Shown piece after piece: positions 1 to 9,880 of a stretch of DNA of 44,330 nt (position 1 is the first letter of the stretch; each line of letters starts with the position of its first letter). The notes beneath the pieces were generated by a model, which was given only the letters and a program-made list of their open reading frames with translations, did no database searches and was not told the origin of the DNA. The position numbers and the translations under genes are program-made. The stretch is from Nemertoderma westbladi (Eukaryota > Xenacoelomorpha > Nemertodermatida > Nemertodermatidae), in NCBI GenBank assembly GCA_032718475.1, contig JAUCBJ010000077.1:1-44330 (forward strand), written 5' to 3'.

Positions 1-130
1 TTGGTAGGCAGAGTATTAGGAATGCAAAGTTCAGATCCTCGTGTCTCGGCTAAACCAAGCTCTGGGTAGACCTTGGAAACGACTTGCCTCTTCACACTGA
101 CATTGCTTCGTGCGATATTGCTCTTCTACC
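1..130 (+). repeat. possible truncated tRNA-derived SINE-like sequence
   Basis: A B-box-like stretch (GTTCAGATCC, near position 30) sits at the window edge and is followed by a segment around 70-110 (CCTTGGAAACGACTTGCC) that resembles the region after the tRNA head in many invertebrate SINEs. There is no clear A box and the left end is cut off by the window. This is pattern resemblance only; it could be unrelated unique sequence. Confidence 0.25.
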
Positions 131-1129
131 TTATAACAAATAATACATATAGTAGCGTGATGTCCCTCTAACAGTAGCGTCAATCGCAAATAAATCTGTT
201 AAACTTTTGACCATCTGTAATTCTAGTCGATTAAGATATCGTGGCACCCACCGATATACTTGAAAGACAAATTCTAGAATCAGTGGTTAATGTCCCCAGA
301 CTTGCTCTGGAATAAAATTTATGTCAATTTAACATCAAATAATAAAATTCACGGGAATAAATTAAATTCATATTTAAATGAATTTCATAAATTGTCATTT
401 TGTGCAATTTATAACATTCCCAAAATTCCAGTAATTAATAGATCATGGGAGCGGAGATTCATATTGAGTGTATTAGAGTGTGAGAATCTCCAGCATATAG
501 TCAATAGCCGATAAAATTTATAAAATCATGCATAAAGAGGATATTGACAATTAAAGAATTACTATTAAATAACATCCCAGATCTGTATGCATGAGGATTG
601 CCCTAATTCTACCGCTAGTTTTCCATAATGTCACCATGGCAACACCCACGCTAGAACTAGAAGCAAGTTAAAAGAACAATAAAAGGCTTGCCCCATTGCG
701 TAGCATAAGAGTATACATAGCGCACTATTAGTATCCAAGGATACATAGTAAATACGTGACATTCTGGAAGACACTGACTAACGGACAAATGGTATGCATG
801 TGTGCAGTAAGTAATGATTGTATGGAATTTGTGCGTTTATAGGTGAATGTTACTACTAAAGTGTGTTTACAGTAGCTAATCGCAATTGTAAAATAGCCCT
901 AACTCTACCGAGATAACCTCAAGTGGATTCAAGCCTTTGGGACGGACAGTGGTGGGACTTGTGCCGGTTATCGTTGTCGTGCTGTGCTACATGTTGGCGT
1001 AAACACTGCGACAGCGGTACATCGGCGCTGAGAAACCCACTGTCCGGGGGCAAAAGGCCTAGTAGGAAGCGACGCCCGCTTACCTAAAATATTAACGTAT
1101 ATTGATATTAACAAACTCAGATAGCAAAT
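131..1129. other. non-coding stretch upstream of the 650-codon ORF
   Basis: I see no recognisable gene here. A 74-codon ORF at 290-514 is AT-rich with low-complexity composition and no family resemblance, so it is not called. The last 230 bases (about 900-1129) are richer in G and C than the rest and may be internal sequence of the LTR-type element to which the next ORF belongs. Confidence 0.4.
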
Positions 1130-3082
1130 ATGACGGAATTAATAGAAGATGACCTTGGTATTAGAGAGCGATATACTCTACCTTTACAAGCGTTTGTGGA
1201 TAGCTTGATACGCGGTGAAGCTGATCCGACTATTACGGAGGACGATGGGCGCTATATCGAACCGCCGATGTCCCAGGAACAACTTACGCGCGAAGCGGAC
1301 TATAGAAAATTCACCGCTCGCTATACGAATCGTAATGGTACGTATATGGACTTCTTAACTACCGGCCATCCTACCGATTTACATGATACCGATGATGTAG
1401 ACACCGAAAGAGAAATGGTTTTATTCCAATATCATACTCAGAGGAATCGTAATGATAAACCGAGAATAGAACACGAGAACTCTATCCGCAACCTACTCGA
1501 CAGAGAAAACGTTGAAGAACCCGATAAGCGTATCAACTTCAACGACTACGTGGAATTTTTGCGGGAAACCTATCTCAATATTGCCAGTCAACAGAACTTA
1601 GAGACTCGATATCCTCAAGGTATCCATCACGATCCCATGGTAGAACTCAAACGACTCTATTTCACCATGATGTATCTTACCGCAGATCGTCCACTGCCTG
1701 TTGTCCCGGACAGTTTTGAACAAATGGAAGAGTATTGCAAAACTGGAGAACGATCACCCGCGTTTCCTCTGCAGGACGTACGTCTTTGGTATTATTGTGA
1801 CTTATGTCCTAGACCTAACCAGCAAACGGAAAGACATAAACATCCGCGGAGACGTTGTGCTAAACACAGTTTTACGCGTTATACTTACGGGAGTTTCGAG
1901 CGAAACCTGTTCGACGTATCCCCTGCGATCGCCCGTTTAAAACGATCGCTAAATAAACCCATGATCAGAGTTCCGGAATACTCGGTCAGACCTCCCCATT
2001 TCCCCGTGAGACCTCAAACTCTTGATCCTAACAGTATCACAGATCCTCCTGAGTTATACTCACTGTTCAAGGATTTGGTGTTACCCGAGCAGTTAATCGG
2101 TGGTGTTCCTGAGGTAGGTTCGTTGGATATTCGACCATCCTATTTAACCGGATTGGGACGCGGACATCTAACATCGCCATTTAATCCTTACAACCGGACA
2201 GGATTAACTCCGATACAACCTGCCACGGAAGTCGAGGAGAGTGTCATCAGGAACGCTCTAGACGCCATCCGACAGAAAATCGGAAAGGGAACCCAGGATT
2301 TTCTAGAGAAACGTAAATTACGGCAGCAGGTCCAATCGGTGAAAGAGCTAGCATTGCCGCAGTTCGATAGAGAAATTCAAAACCTCGAGGAGGACATCGA
2401 GCTCAGACGTACGTATTCTCTACAGGAGTTTCTGGAAGAACGCTTGCAGAAACAAGCGGAGGAGAATCAAATGGAGGAGAGGCATACGGAAATGGATGAG
2501 AGAGAAGAAGCCGCTTTAGCCCAACCCGAAACTCAGATACTCATAACCGATCTCTACTCTAAAACCGTCCGTCATCCCTCGATGGTTCCGCATTTCGGAG
2601 ACAAACTTTTCGCAAAGATACAACCCCAACCGGTTGATATCAGCATAAGATCACAAAATCTTATCGCTGACGCTCCTATGTTACAGCGTCCGCCAATCGA
2701 GGCCGCTCGAGTTGACGGTATACTCGTTGAACCTCCGGACAATCGAGCGGATCTTGTCCGTCGTATGGTACACGAGGTCAACATACGCGCTAGACCTTTA
2801 CAGAACTCTTTTTATGGAATTAAAGATCACCCTTATTATGTTAATCTGACTCAATATTATATGGTAAAACCGGATATACCGATCGCAATCCCATACCTTC
2901 TGATGCAATCATATTGCACCCTTCACCCAGGAGTTATAGCCCTCCTCGTAAAGTGGCTCGCCCCAAAGAGAAAAGGACTCTTGCTAGCTTCAAAAAACTG
3001 CGTAAACGCCGTCCGCGCAAGAAAGACTAACTGTTTAGAGTATTTTTGTATTTTAGAAACTGTGATTTTGTATATTTTATAG
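1130..3082 (+). CDS. uncharacterised 650-codon ORF of an LTR-type element (element A)
   Basis: This is a long ORF with an ordinary ATG start (AAATATGACGG), ending 26 bases before an LTR-like repeat. I do not recognise the family. Visible features: an acidic, charged N-terminal half; a Cys/His cluster near residues 223-249 (CDLC, then HKH and CAKH) that could bind zinc; a highly charged, probably coiled-coil segment around residues 385-465; and a hydrophobic stretch near residues 583-613. No protease, RT, RNase H or integrase motif is visible. Close to the end, frame 1 (open from 2845 to a TAA at 3028-3030) reads a strongly basic tail, and an in-phase AAAAAAC lies at 2992-2998, so the natural C terminus may lie in frame 1 through an indel or -1 slippage. 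By position it is the last ORF before a 3' LTR; its role (Gag, Env-like or accessory) is unknown. Confidence 0.6.
   Translation: MTELIEDDLGIRERYTLPLQAFVDSLIRGEADPTITEDDGRYIEPPMSQEQLTREADYRKFTARYTNRNGTYMDFLTTGHPTDLHDTDDVDTEREMVLFQYHTQRNRNDKPRIEHENSIRNLLDRENVEEPDKRINFNDYVEFLRETYLNIASQQNLETRYPQGIHHDPMVELKRLYFTMMYLTADRPLPVVPDSFEQMEEYCKTGERSPAFPLQDVRLWYYCDLCPRPNQQTERHKHPRRRCAKHSFTRYTYGSFERNLFDVSPAIARLKRSLNKPMIRVPEYSVRPPHFPVRPQTLDPNSITDPPELYSLFKDLVLPEQLIGGVPEVGSLDIRPSYLTGLGRGHLTSPFNPYNRTGLTPIQPATEVEESVIRNALDAIRQKIGKGTQDFLEKRKLRQQVQSVKELALPQFDREIQNLEEDIELRRTYSLQEFLEERLQKQAEENQMEERHTEMDEREEAALAQPETQILITDLYSKTVRHPSMVPHFGDKLFAKIQPQPVDISIRSQNLIADAPMLQRPPIEAARVDGILVEPPDNRADLVRRMVHEVNIRARPLQNSFYGIKDHPYYVNLTQYYMVKPDIPIAIPYLLMQSYCTLHPGVIALLVKWLAPKRKGLLLASKNCVNAVRARKTNCLEYFCILETVILYIL
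2992..2998 (+). promoter_or_regulatory. candidate -1 slippery heptamer A AAA AAC near the end of the 650-codon ORF
   Basis: The heptamer is in the right phase for tandem -1 slippage of the ORF that starts at 1130: the zero-frame codons are AAA (2993-2995) and AAC (2996-2998). A slip would enter frame 1, which ends at 3030 with a basic tail (LRKRRPRKKD). The gain is only ten residues and the tract is A-rich, so chance, or a simple indel further upstream, is a fair alternative. Confidence 0.25.
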
Positions 3083-3108
3083 ACTTAAATCCCATTTTCT
3101 GGGAGCGG
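3083..3108 (+). promoter_or_regulatory. putative purine-rich junction before the LTR
   Basis: The sequence GGGAGCGG directly precedes the TGT that opens the repeat. A similar TTGGAGCGGTGTTA occurs at 38213-38226 after the second Gag-like ORF. Its position just downstream of the last ORF and just upstream of TG fits a plus-strand primer site of an LTR retroelement, although the tract is not purely purine. Confidence 0.35.
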
Positions 3109-4362
3109 TGTAAAAGCTTTTGTGGGATAACTGATACGTTTGCCTTTGCTGGCCAGTTCCCCCCCAGGCGCTGGAATACTCTAAAAAAGGTTTTCTAACT
3201 GTATATATATTCCCCTCGCCCGCAAGGTACCTTTACAGGTGTTTTAACGGACATAAAAATCATTCTGCTATATACGTGTTTTAGCGGACATGGTAAGACA
3301 AAAAACTTGTAATGCATCAACCACCTTTCACAGTTTAGCTGTGATGATTCATATTACGACATCTAGCAGCTGGTTGCTGACATGGAAACAGCCATTGGCC
3401 GCGTGGTTCTTTGTTTGGCTTGGGCCAATCAGGGCGGTTTTTCCTGTCGACGTGTAGCTTTTTAGTCGATCATAAGGAGAGTGTTCAGTCTTACTGTTTT
3501 TTCTTGATACTTTGTTGTTATTGCTGTCTAAGCCAGAAACACCGGCATTTTTGGATAGATACTGCTGTACCGTAAACTGCTTGAATTATCGAAAGTATAA
3601 ACTGTTACCTAACTAAACTCACTGACTTAAATCACTCATCTCACCTTGATACTTTTAATTGCATTAATCATATTGTTTGTACTGTTATTTTACCGTCAGT
3701 TATTAATTGTAAATATTTGTTGATGGAAATATTGCTATTTGGATAATACGGATAAATCACCCAATTCCCAATTTTCTTGATAACACTACAGGTTAGAGAG
3801 ACCGGCTATATATAACAATTGCGATTTATATTAATGTGGTGTGTATTGAATCCAATGTTATTTAGCAGACCCTACGTGAGTCAATTACTGCTCTCTTTAT
3901 GTGTGATCAAATGTACTGACTGTCGGCAGAATAGTGTGTATGATTGTGATTGGTAACAAAGTATTTCCTAAAGAATACGCTTTATACTTCAATCCCAAGC
4001 AGTATCGTTGCGTTTAGTATAAGTCCTAGTTCTGTTTAAATAGATAAAGCGCCACGTCCTAAAGGAACTGTTAATATTTCCCGAAAGCCAATAATACCTG
4101 TCAGAGATTAATTATTAACGATCTATCGAATAATACAGTAAGTTTACACTGCAACCTTACACTGTAATAATACAATTCAAGCATCCGAATTCAGTCTCCC
4201 GGGTGTAGATCCATCGGGTGAATGATCGCGCATGGGCTGACTTCGGCTAATGTTTTGCGTATTAGCATAAATTATTGTCGTATGCTAAAGTGGTTTTAAT
4301 TAACGAAAAGACATATAAATTTTGGCAGGTTAAACTGCTAAAGGTCTTCGAAAGCGCGAACA
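3109..4362 (+). repeat. LTR-like long repeat, left copy (probable 3' LTR of element A)
   Basis: This segment begins TGTAAAAGC and ends GCGAACA, giving canonical TG...CA ends. It matches 39608-40793 in the same orientation. Conservation is modular: the first 55 bases or so are nearly identical, about 3180-3590 is divergent, and 3590-4362 matches closely. The divergent part holds a CCAAT box (3425-3429); the conserved part holds TATATATAA (3807-3815), as expected for a U3 promoter. The right end coincides exactly with the start of an unrelated duplicated segment (4363), which supports 4362 as a true element end. No tRNA primer-binding site is expected here if this is a 3' LTR. An alternative reading is a dispersed repeat that is not an LTR. 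Confidence 0.6.
3807..3815 (+). promoter_or_regulatory. TATA box in the left LTR-like repeat
   Basis: TATATATAA lies in the conserved part of the repeat and is kept at 40224-40232 in the other copy, while the sequence upstream, which contains a CCAAT box in each copy, has diverged. This arrangement is typical of a U3 promoter. Confidence 0.4.
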
Positions 4363-5827
4363 GGAGGTCCCACCCTTAGTTAAATAACTTTATGTAAAAT
4401 AGTATGTATTAAACTGTTCAAAGTCAGCGTTAAAATATGTTCAGCCTATTGTGATTATTAATATGTAAACTATTATATTGCATTGGTTATATTTTAAAGT
4501 AAAATAACGTTAATATGTTGAGTCATACATACTTAATAAATTAATAAATCTTCAGTTTAATAATTTATTATATAATTTTTTTATTCTGAAATTTAAAAAT
4601 AAATTGAGTCACTGAGTCTGCAAGTTAATTCTCGCTGTCTACCAGAGTTAATTACACACAAACTAATCAAGTTTAGGGAATGTTATAACAGCAGGAGACT
4701 ATCAAACCTGTAAGCAGAGTATAACAGAAGCGAGTGGGCCATTAAACACAGACAGCTTGTTGTATGAATGCTACACAGTGCACAGTGGGGGGTTATGCGA
4801 GTTTGAGTTGGGTTTGAGTAAACCAGACAGGTTTGATTTAGTAAGAGTGAGGTAAGAGAAAAGGTACCCAGTTTGAGAAACGGTATGAATGAGATAGGGA
4901 CTGTATATCTCAGCTGTTTCTCAACGAAATTCAGATACAAGGCAAACTTTCTAATGATATGACAAAATTACGACTAATGTGAAGAATGTCCACGATACGG
5001 ATGGTGCGATTTCGCAAAAGACACTTTTTTAAAACGCTTATAAAAAAAATTTAAAGGCAAAATCGAAAATTCCGGCTTCATGGGGTCATCGACGGTGAGT
5101 GGAACTAATGATGTTTCTAATTTCAAGCAATATGATAAAGATTTGTAGAAAAATCTGGGGGGGTGGGTCCGTGTCATCAGAAAATGACACTATATTACGG
5201 GACATGGTGTACTAAGTTAAGTATAAGACATTCTACTAGTTATTTTGGACAGTTACGTTAAAAGTATTTCAGATACTTTCAGTATCTTCTTTTTCACTTC
5301 TCCAGGATCATCCAAGTTCTCCAATGCGGCCACCCACAGAGCGACTTGGTTATCTATTAGCCTTTATATTGGTGCCGTTTGGCTAGTAGAGAATCCTGTT
5401 CCCCTGGTTATAAATGGGGAGGAGGTACCGGTTGTACGGATTCACCAAGATTTACCAGTACAATTTCGCCAGGTACTTCATCTCAAAAAGAAGCCGGTAC
5501 TGGTAGTGGTAACACCCATCAAGAAAATCTTGCAATTGAAATTATAAATGGGAAAGAATACTTTGTGCTGGAAACTATGGAAGGGATAACCTGCATTCCA
5601 GTGTTAAAGGTAAATAGTAGCATTGCAGGGGTTAGATTTCCACCAGTGCATTAGAGCATTTGTTGATGATTTTGAGATTCGTTGTATTTCAAAGAAGGGA
5701 ATTATAGTGGATTCAGTTTGCGCAGTATACCCTGAATTCAATTTTAGACATAGTCGCCTAAAGTCTAAAACTGTGGTTTTCCAAACAAAGTTTACTCTTT
5801 GTCAGCATAATAAAAAGTGTAGAGAAC
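4363..5827 (+). repeat. duplicated 1.47-kb segment, left copy
   Basis: This stretch is nearly identical to 12384-13861, with scattered substitutions and a few small indels (for example a 5-base insertion after 13687 in the right copy). It starts at GGAGGTCCCACCC directly after the LTR end and stops at AGAGAAC, after which the two copies are unrelated. Its first 900 bases look non-coding; the last part carries exon-like reading frames described separately. It is either part of a host duplication or of a transposon that carried a gene fragment. Confidence 0.8.
5379..5827 (+). pseudogene. exon-like fragments of a PWWP-gene relative, left copy
   Basis: Two frames look coding. The first runs to about 5609 (motif INGKEYFVLETMEGITCIP) and ends at AAG followed by GTAAATAG, a plausible splice donor. 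The second, from about 5645 to 5827, includes DDFEIRCISKKG, PEFNFRHSR and FTLCQHNKKC. The same frames occur in the right copy, where they lead into an acidic linker and a PWWP-like domain. Here the homology stops abruptly at 5827, so this copy lacks that domain. The function of the N-terminal part is unknown. Confidence 0.4.
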
Positions 5828-6007
5828 CTCCATGCAGCCACTCAGGAGCCGCGATCCCATCGGTTCCTCCTCCAACGCCTACTCGTAGCCATCTTGATCG
5901 GCAACACGGCCTCCAACCTCGGCTCCATGGACCCTCTGTCCGACGGCCTCTACGACGAGGTTTTGTCGCCAGCTGCCCCTGCGCCCCGTACTGACTCAGC
6001 GGGTTAG
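5828..6007 (+). CDS. short GC-rich reading frame, possible exon
   Basis: In an otherwise AT-rich region these 180 bases are strikingly GC-rich and form one open frame ending at TAG 6005-6007. An in-frame ATG at 5927 would start a 26-residue acidic peptide (MDPLSDGLYDEVLSPAAPAP...). The composition is unlike both neighbours. It could be the acidic N-terminal exon of the piggyBac transposase whose fragment starts at 6171, but no clear splice acceptor is visible before that fragment. It could equally be an unrelated insertion. Confidence 0.3.
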   Translation, partial: LHAATQEPRSHRFLLQRLLVAILIGNTASNLGSMDPLSDGLYDEVLSPAAPAPRTDSAG

Positions 6008-6170
6008 ACTGATTTTATACTTTTGTATATAGTTAGGTAGGTAGATTATATTAATTTAGTTAGTGTGCTTCATTGTGCTTTATTTAATTAATATCAATTA
6101 ATTATATAAAATTATACATATATACTCTTCATTCAATTTATTTACACTATTACTTTATTATACACTTACA

Positions 6171-6572
6171 TGGGATGGGGATGTTCTGGAATTTTTCAAT
6201 CTGTTTTATGTTGATACTCTAGTTGATATTATTGCCACTGAGACTAATCAGTATGCAGCTCAGAACAACCAGTCTTGGCAACCTACAACTGGGGCAGAAA
6301 TTCGTGTCTTTTTTGCTCTTACAATGCTTCTTGGCATTATAAATAAACAGGACTATTGGATGTACTGGACAAAACGTCCGGTGGTAGCTACCCCGATTTT
6401 TAAAGACTGTATGCTTATAAAGCATTTCAAGGCTTTTAATAAAAATCTTCATTTTACAGATAATGATACTTTTGACCCCGAAATCCACCCGAATCCAAAA
6501 CTCAATAAAGTTTGGCCTATATATCTAAACCTGAGCCATATCATGATTCACTCACTGGCTTTTTACTTTTAG
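6171..6572 (+). pseudogene. piggyBac-type transposase, N-terminal part of the DDE domain, truncated
   Basis: The frame from 6171 reads TWDGDVLEFFNLFYVDTLVD, followed by ETNQYAAQ, the TTGAEIRVFFALTMLLGI block, QDYWMYWTKRP and FKAFNKNLHFTDN. This order and spacing are diagnostic for the start of the piggyBac/PGBD transposase domain (DDE_Tnp_1_7). Resemblance ends at about 6532 and the frame stops at 6570-6572, so all catalytic Asp residues are missing. piggyBac enzymes cut and paste DNA at TTAA sites in the nucleus; this copy cannot do so. There is no ATG in the fragment and the upstream exon is uncertain. Confidence 0.75.
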
Positions 6573-7331
6573 AAAAATTTCAGAAAAACACTTTTTCTTT
6601 TTCTGCACTATTTTAAAACTTTCTTAATTTTTATTTTTATGTTCTGCACTTACGTTTTATACTGTAGTGATACTGTAGTAAAACTCATACAATCTGTTTA
6701 TATTTATTAATTAATGTTACAGTTCTCCAATTCAGCCCTCGGAGCAACAACATGTTATGTACAAAAATGACGTTTTGAGTAAATCGACTTTAAAGATTTT
6801 TTTTTATAAGATTTTTATATTCTACTTTTCACAATGAATACCTGATACTAATATGTAGTCCGATCATATGAGTATTATCCGATCGTCATCATTATCATCA
6901 GAACAAAATTATTTTTCATTCAGCTAGTCTGTATTATATTGTTAAAACAACACAGTTTTAATTTTAAATTTCTTACCAATACAGTTTTACCCAGTTTTAA
7001 TAAAATTACACAAACATGTATAAAATAAATGGGAGAGTTAGACAGCAGTACAGTATACATTGGTATTTAGTTTAGGTGCTTAGTCTATATCAGTATTATC
7101 ACTCAAAGAGTTGCATTCAATCAAATCAATGTAAAATCCGCGATGTGTGCGAGGAACGTATTCTAGCTGAGTTTTCAGGTCTGCAACTTCTTCGGGTTCA
7201 CACCATTTCGAGGCTGTTTTCTCCATCTGGTGATATCCAGAGATGTAACAGCTTATACTTAGCCATTAAGTATGTTCATGTGAATTTTGGAAACCATACA
7301 ACAACGTAAAGGCCTAGAAATTGAAGAAAAA
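6573..7331. other. AT-rich non-coding stretch
   Basis: Nothing recognised. Small ORFs here (for example 7076-7309) have no family resemblance or coding-like composition. Confidence 0.5.
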
Positions 7332-8669
7332 GTTAACCCACATATTGCAATAACAGTTATCCCACATGTTGTTGGATAGACTATACTGAAACATATGTAG
7401 TGGCATTTTACAAAAACCAGTTAACCCACATCCTCAGAAATTAGTTGTTTATTCTTTCCTATTCGCCATACAGTTAAATTGATATTAACTAGGTGTAGTG
7501 GGATTATTAAAATTACATTTGTTACATTTTACTTTTTTTTTGCTTTTACAGCATCATATGGTTGAACATTACTGGACTATGGCTCATAAACGGATGTTTT
7601 ATAATGCAGATGAAGCGATAGATTTTGTGATGATGGAAAATGAAATCTTTTTCGGTGATGAGAATATGAAATTTATAGTGGGGATATGATTATAGCTGCT
7701 AACAACAATGTTTAACATTATCTACTTCACAGACATTAATAATAAAGTTCTAAATAACATCATCATCAGCATCTATAACATCTTACAGTATATCCCAAGT
7801 CATAATGACTCCGTAGAATATGTATCTCATGTAAATAAATACAAAAGTAATAATAATGATATAGGTACTGTAAATCCTGTAAATAATGTGTTATATCATG
7901 ATATAAATGACCCATCACACATTTCAAGTGAGAGTGGCTCAGAATCAACTACGGAAATCTGTATCTTATAGTAAATACACCGGTGATAATGATCATATTG
8001 GAAAAACATGGTGAATGACAAATGCAGTGAATGCAGTGGGGATAAGAATAAAATCTAGATGATGTGAAAGACAAGGTGAAGAATCATATTAACAATTTTC
8101 CGAGATGTTCATTGGAAAGTAGGATTATAGCCGTTCAGAAACAAAATTTGAATATTTAGGCCCAGAACTAAATTTATCAAATATGTTTAGATTATACACC
8201 ATAATGGCACTGATGGGCATCATGTTAAGAAGTCAACTTTTACAAGCAAATCTTTTATCTCATTTAATCTCAAATTTAAAAGTCTGTATTCATGCCAGAG
8301 ATGTGGTGAGCGCTTAACAGAATTGACAGATATAGGCCCTACAGTACAGGTACGCAAAACTCACTTAGCCTTTGCAGAAATGATCTGAAAAATGAAAATG
8401 AGATGAAAAATGATCTGAAAAATAGGGACCAAATAACCTAGACATTTACTTTTGGTCTTCAGTCAGTTTATCCCCTTCCCAGAATTCAGACAAGCGTAGC
8501 ATATTATAAGGGCCAATTAATTATCAATGTAAAATCTTGGAATTAATAATGGAAATAACATAAGTTATTTCTATTGCTTATTAATACTTGCTTGTATACG
8601 ATGTTTATTGATAAAATAAGTTTATTTCTTTCAAAAATATCATCATTTTGAATAAAAATGTGGGATAAC
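7332..8669 (+). mobile_element. possible decayed transposon with GTTAWCCCACAT end repeats
   Basis: The 12-mer GTTAACCCACAT occurs at 7332-7343 and 7420-7431, and GTTATCCCACAT at 7356-7367. The inverted form ATGTGGGATAAC occurs at 8658-8669. The inverted pair brackets a broken transposase-like reading frame (about 8069-8442). TTAA followed by CCC at the left end recalls piggyBac-type ends, but the right end has ATAA. No longer inverted repeat is evident, so the boundary is tentative. Confidence 0.35.
8069..8442 (+). pseudogene. fragment of a transposase-like invertebrate repeat protein
   Basis: Successive blocks in shifting frames resemble a repetitive protein family common in invertebrate genomes: KNHINNFPR (about 8077), then RSETKFEYLGPELNLSNMFR (about 8134-8195), then FNLKFKSLYSCQRCGERL (about 8261-8315) with a Cys-Cys pair, then HLAFAEMI ending at a stop near 8390. 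The family usually shows a V..HI.SFP..ESHY.R block, a YL...LN.SKMY.LY block and a FNL.F....D.C..C block. At least two frame changes and stops show it is dead. The family's function is not established to my knowledge. Confidence 0.5.
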
Positions 8670-8860
8670 TGCTTTTTGCAAAACTTAGTGTTTATTTATT
8701 TAGCTGTTGCACTATAATATTTGGAAAAACATTATTTAAACAGATATGCGTCACTAGTTGCCATTGCGAATTGATTGAAGTTGAAAAACTTTAAACTCGA
8801 ATTTCTTAAAATGAGGTTTGTGTAGCTTAACTGGTTTCTGCATAACACCATCCATATGTT

Positions 8861-9142
8861 TTGTTATACGCTGACGACCACGCTGACGACCACGCTATCT
8901 ATGGTAACTCAATTCAGGAGGTCCAATCTGGGTTAAACAAACTTGAATTGTGACAAAAATGACCTCGTTCGCTTAAGACAAAAGCTATAAAATTCCGCCA
9001 TGGAGGCCGTCTCTCCCAATATGATAGACTCTTCCACAAGGGTCAGCCAGTAGAATTTGTGAATAGGTTTGTCTGGGAATTGTCTTTACAACAAAGAATG
9101 TTGACTCGGGTCACAACATGCACTTATACAGCCGAGGTATAG
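8861..9142 (+). pseudogene. reverse transcriptase fragment (Jockey/R1-like non-LTR)
   Basis: The frame reads LLYADDHADDHAIYGNSIQE, which contains the RT catalytic YADD motif with a duplicated ADDH (a 12-base tandem duplication). After two in-frame stops it continues with TKAIKFRHGGRLSQYDRLF and PVEFVNRF, matching the post-palm segment 'K..KFRRGGRL...D.......IEFVN.F.YLG' of Jockey/R1-type elements. It is too short and broken to be active. Nothing recognisable of the element is seen upstream. Confidence 0.6.
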
Positions 9143-9880
9143 CATCAGTAATGCGACTATCAACTCTAACTAATATGAGTGCAATATCGCTCGTCTCGGC
9201 ACTCAAACTATGAAATCTCATAGTTTTCCTGACGGTCACGTTCTGAGTTCAACTAAAACAATTTAACATGGGAGCAACTTTTGGAACTTCCACATGTCAT
9301 AAAAATCCGGGGCCTATTTCACAAAGTTGCGAAATATGCATCAACAACAAACATACTTCATGCAGTAGACAACCCCGGCCACTCCCAGTTAGACTTAAGG
9401 TACCTCAAGGGAAAACCCGTAGAATGGCAGCCCAGTTCTTATCAAACGGCTTCCATCACAAGGTTTGTTCAGCGAACGATTGCTTGTCTGTCCGTACGTT
9501 GAGCTGACATTTACCAAGGATTTCATCGTTCTCTATATTGTTTCGTTGATAATCGTTCTTGCTTCATCGAAGGTTTCCTTGTTGTAAAGGAACTTAGTCA
9601 ATCCTATGTCGGAAAATCTATTACAAAATCAATCCATAGATAAAATTTGTTAAGTCTAGCCCTGAAATGTATACAATCTACTGAGGTGAAAAGTGCTTTA
9701 TCGGCATAGTCGTCCGTTGTTAGAGGTTCCAAAATAATATTATTCTCATCTGCAAATTTATAAACTATTATTTTTTTTAATGACTTGACAAGGCCATGCT
9801 TAGATCGAATGGGAATTCTTGTTCCGGTTGCTTGCGCAAGGTATACTCATACATAACATACAGTTCATGGATCTGAATTT
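9143..9880. other. stretch without a recognised gene
   Basis: ORFs at 9268-9507 (two frames) could be the remains of a retroelement but show no motif I recognise. The minus strand around 9600-9800 has coding-like pieces (for example KALFTSVDCIHFRARLNKF) without a clear family. Confidence 0.4.
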
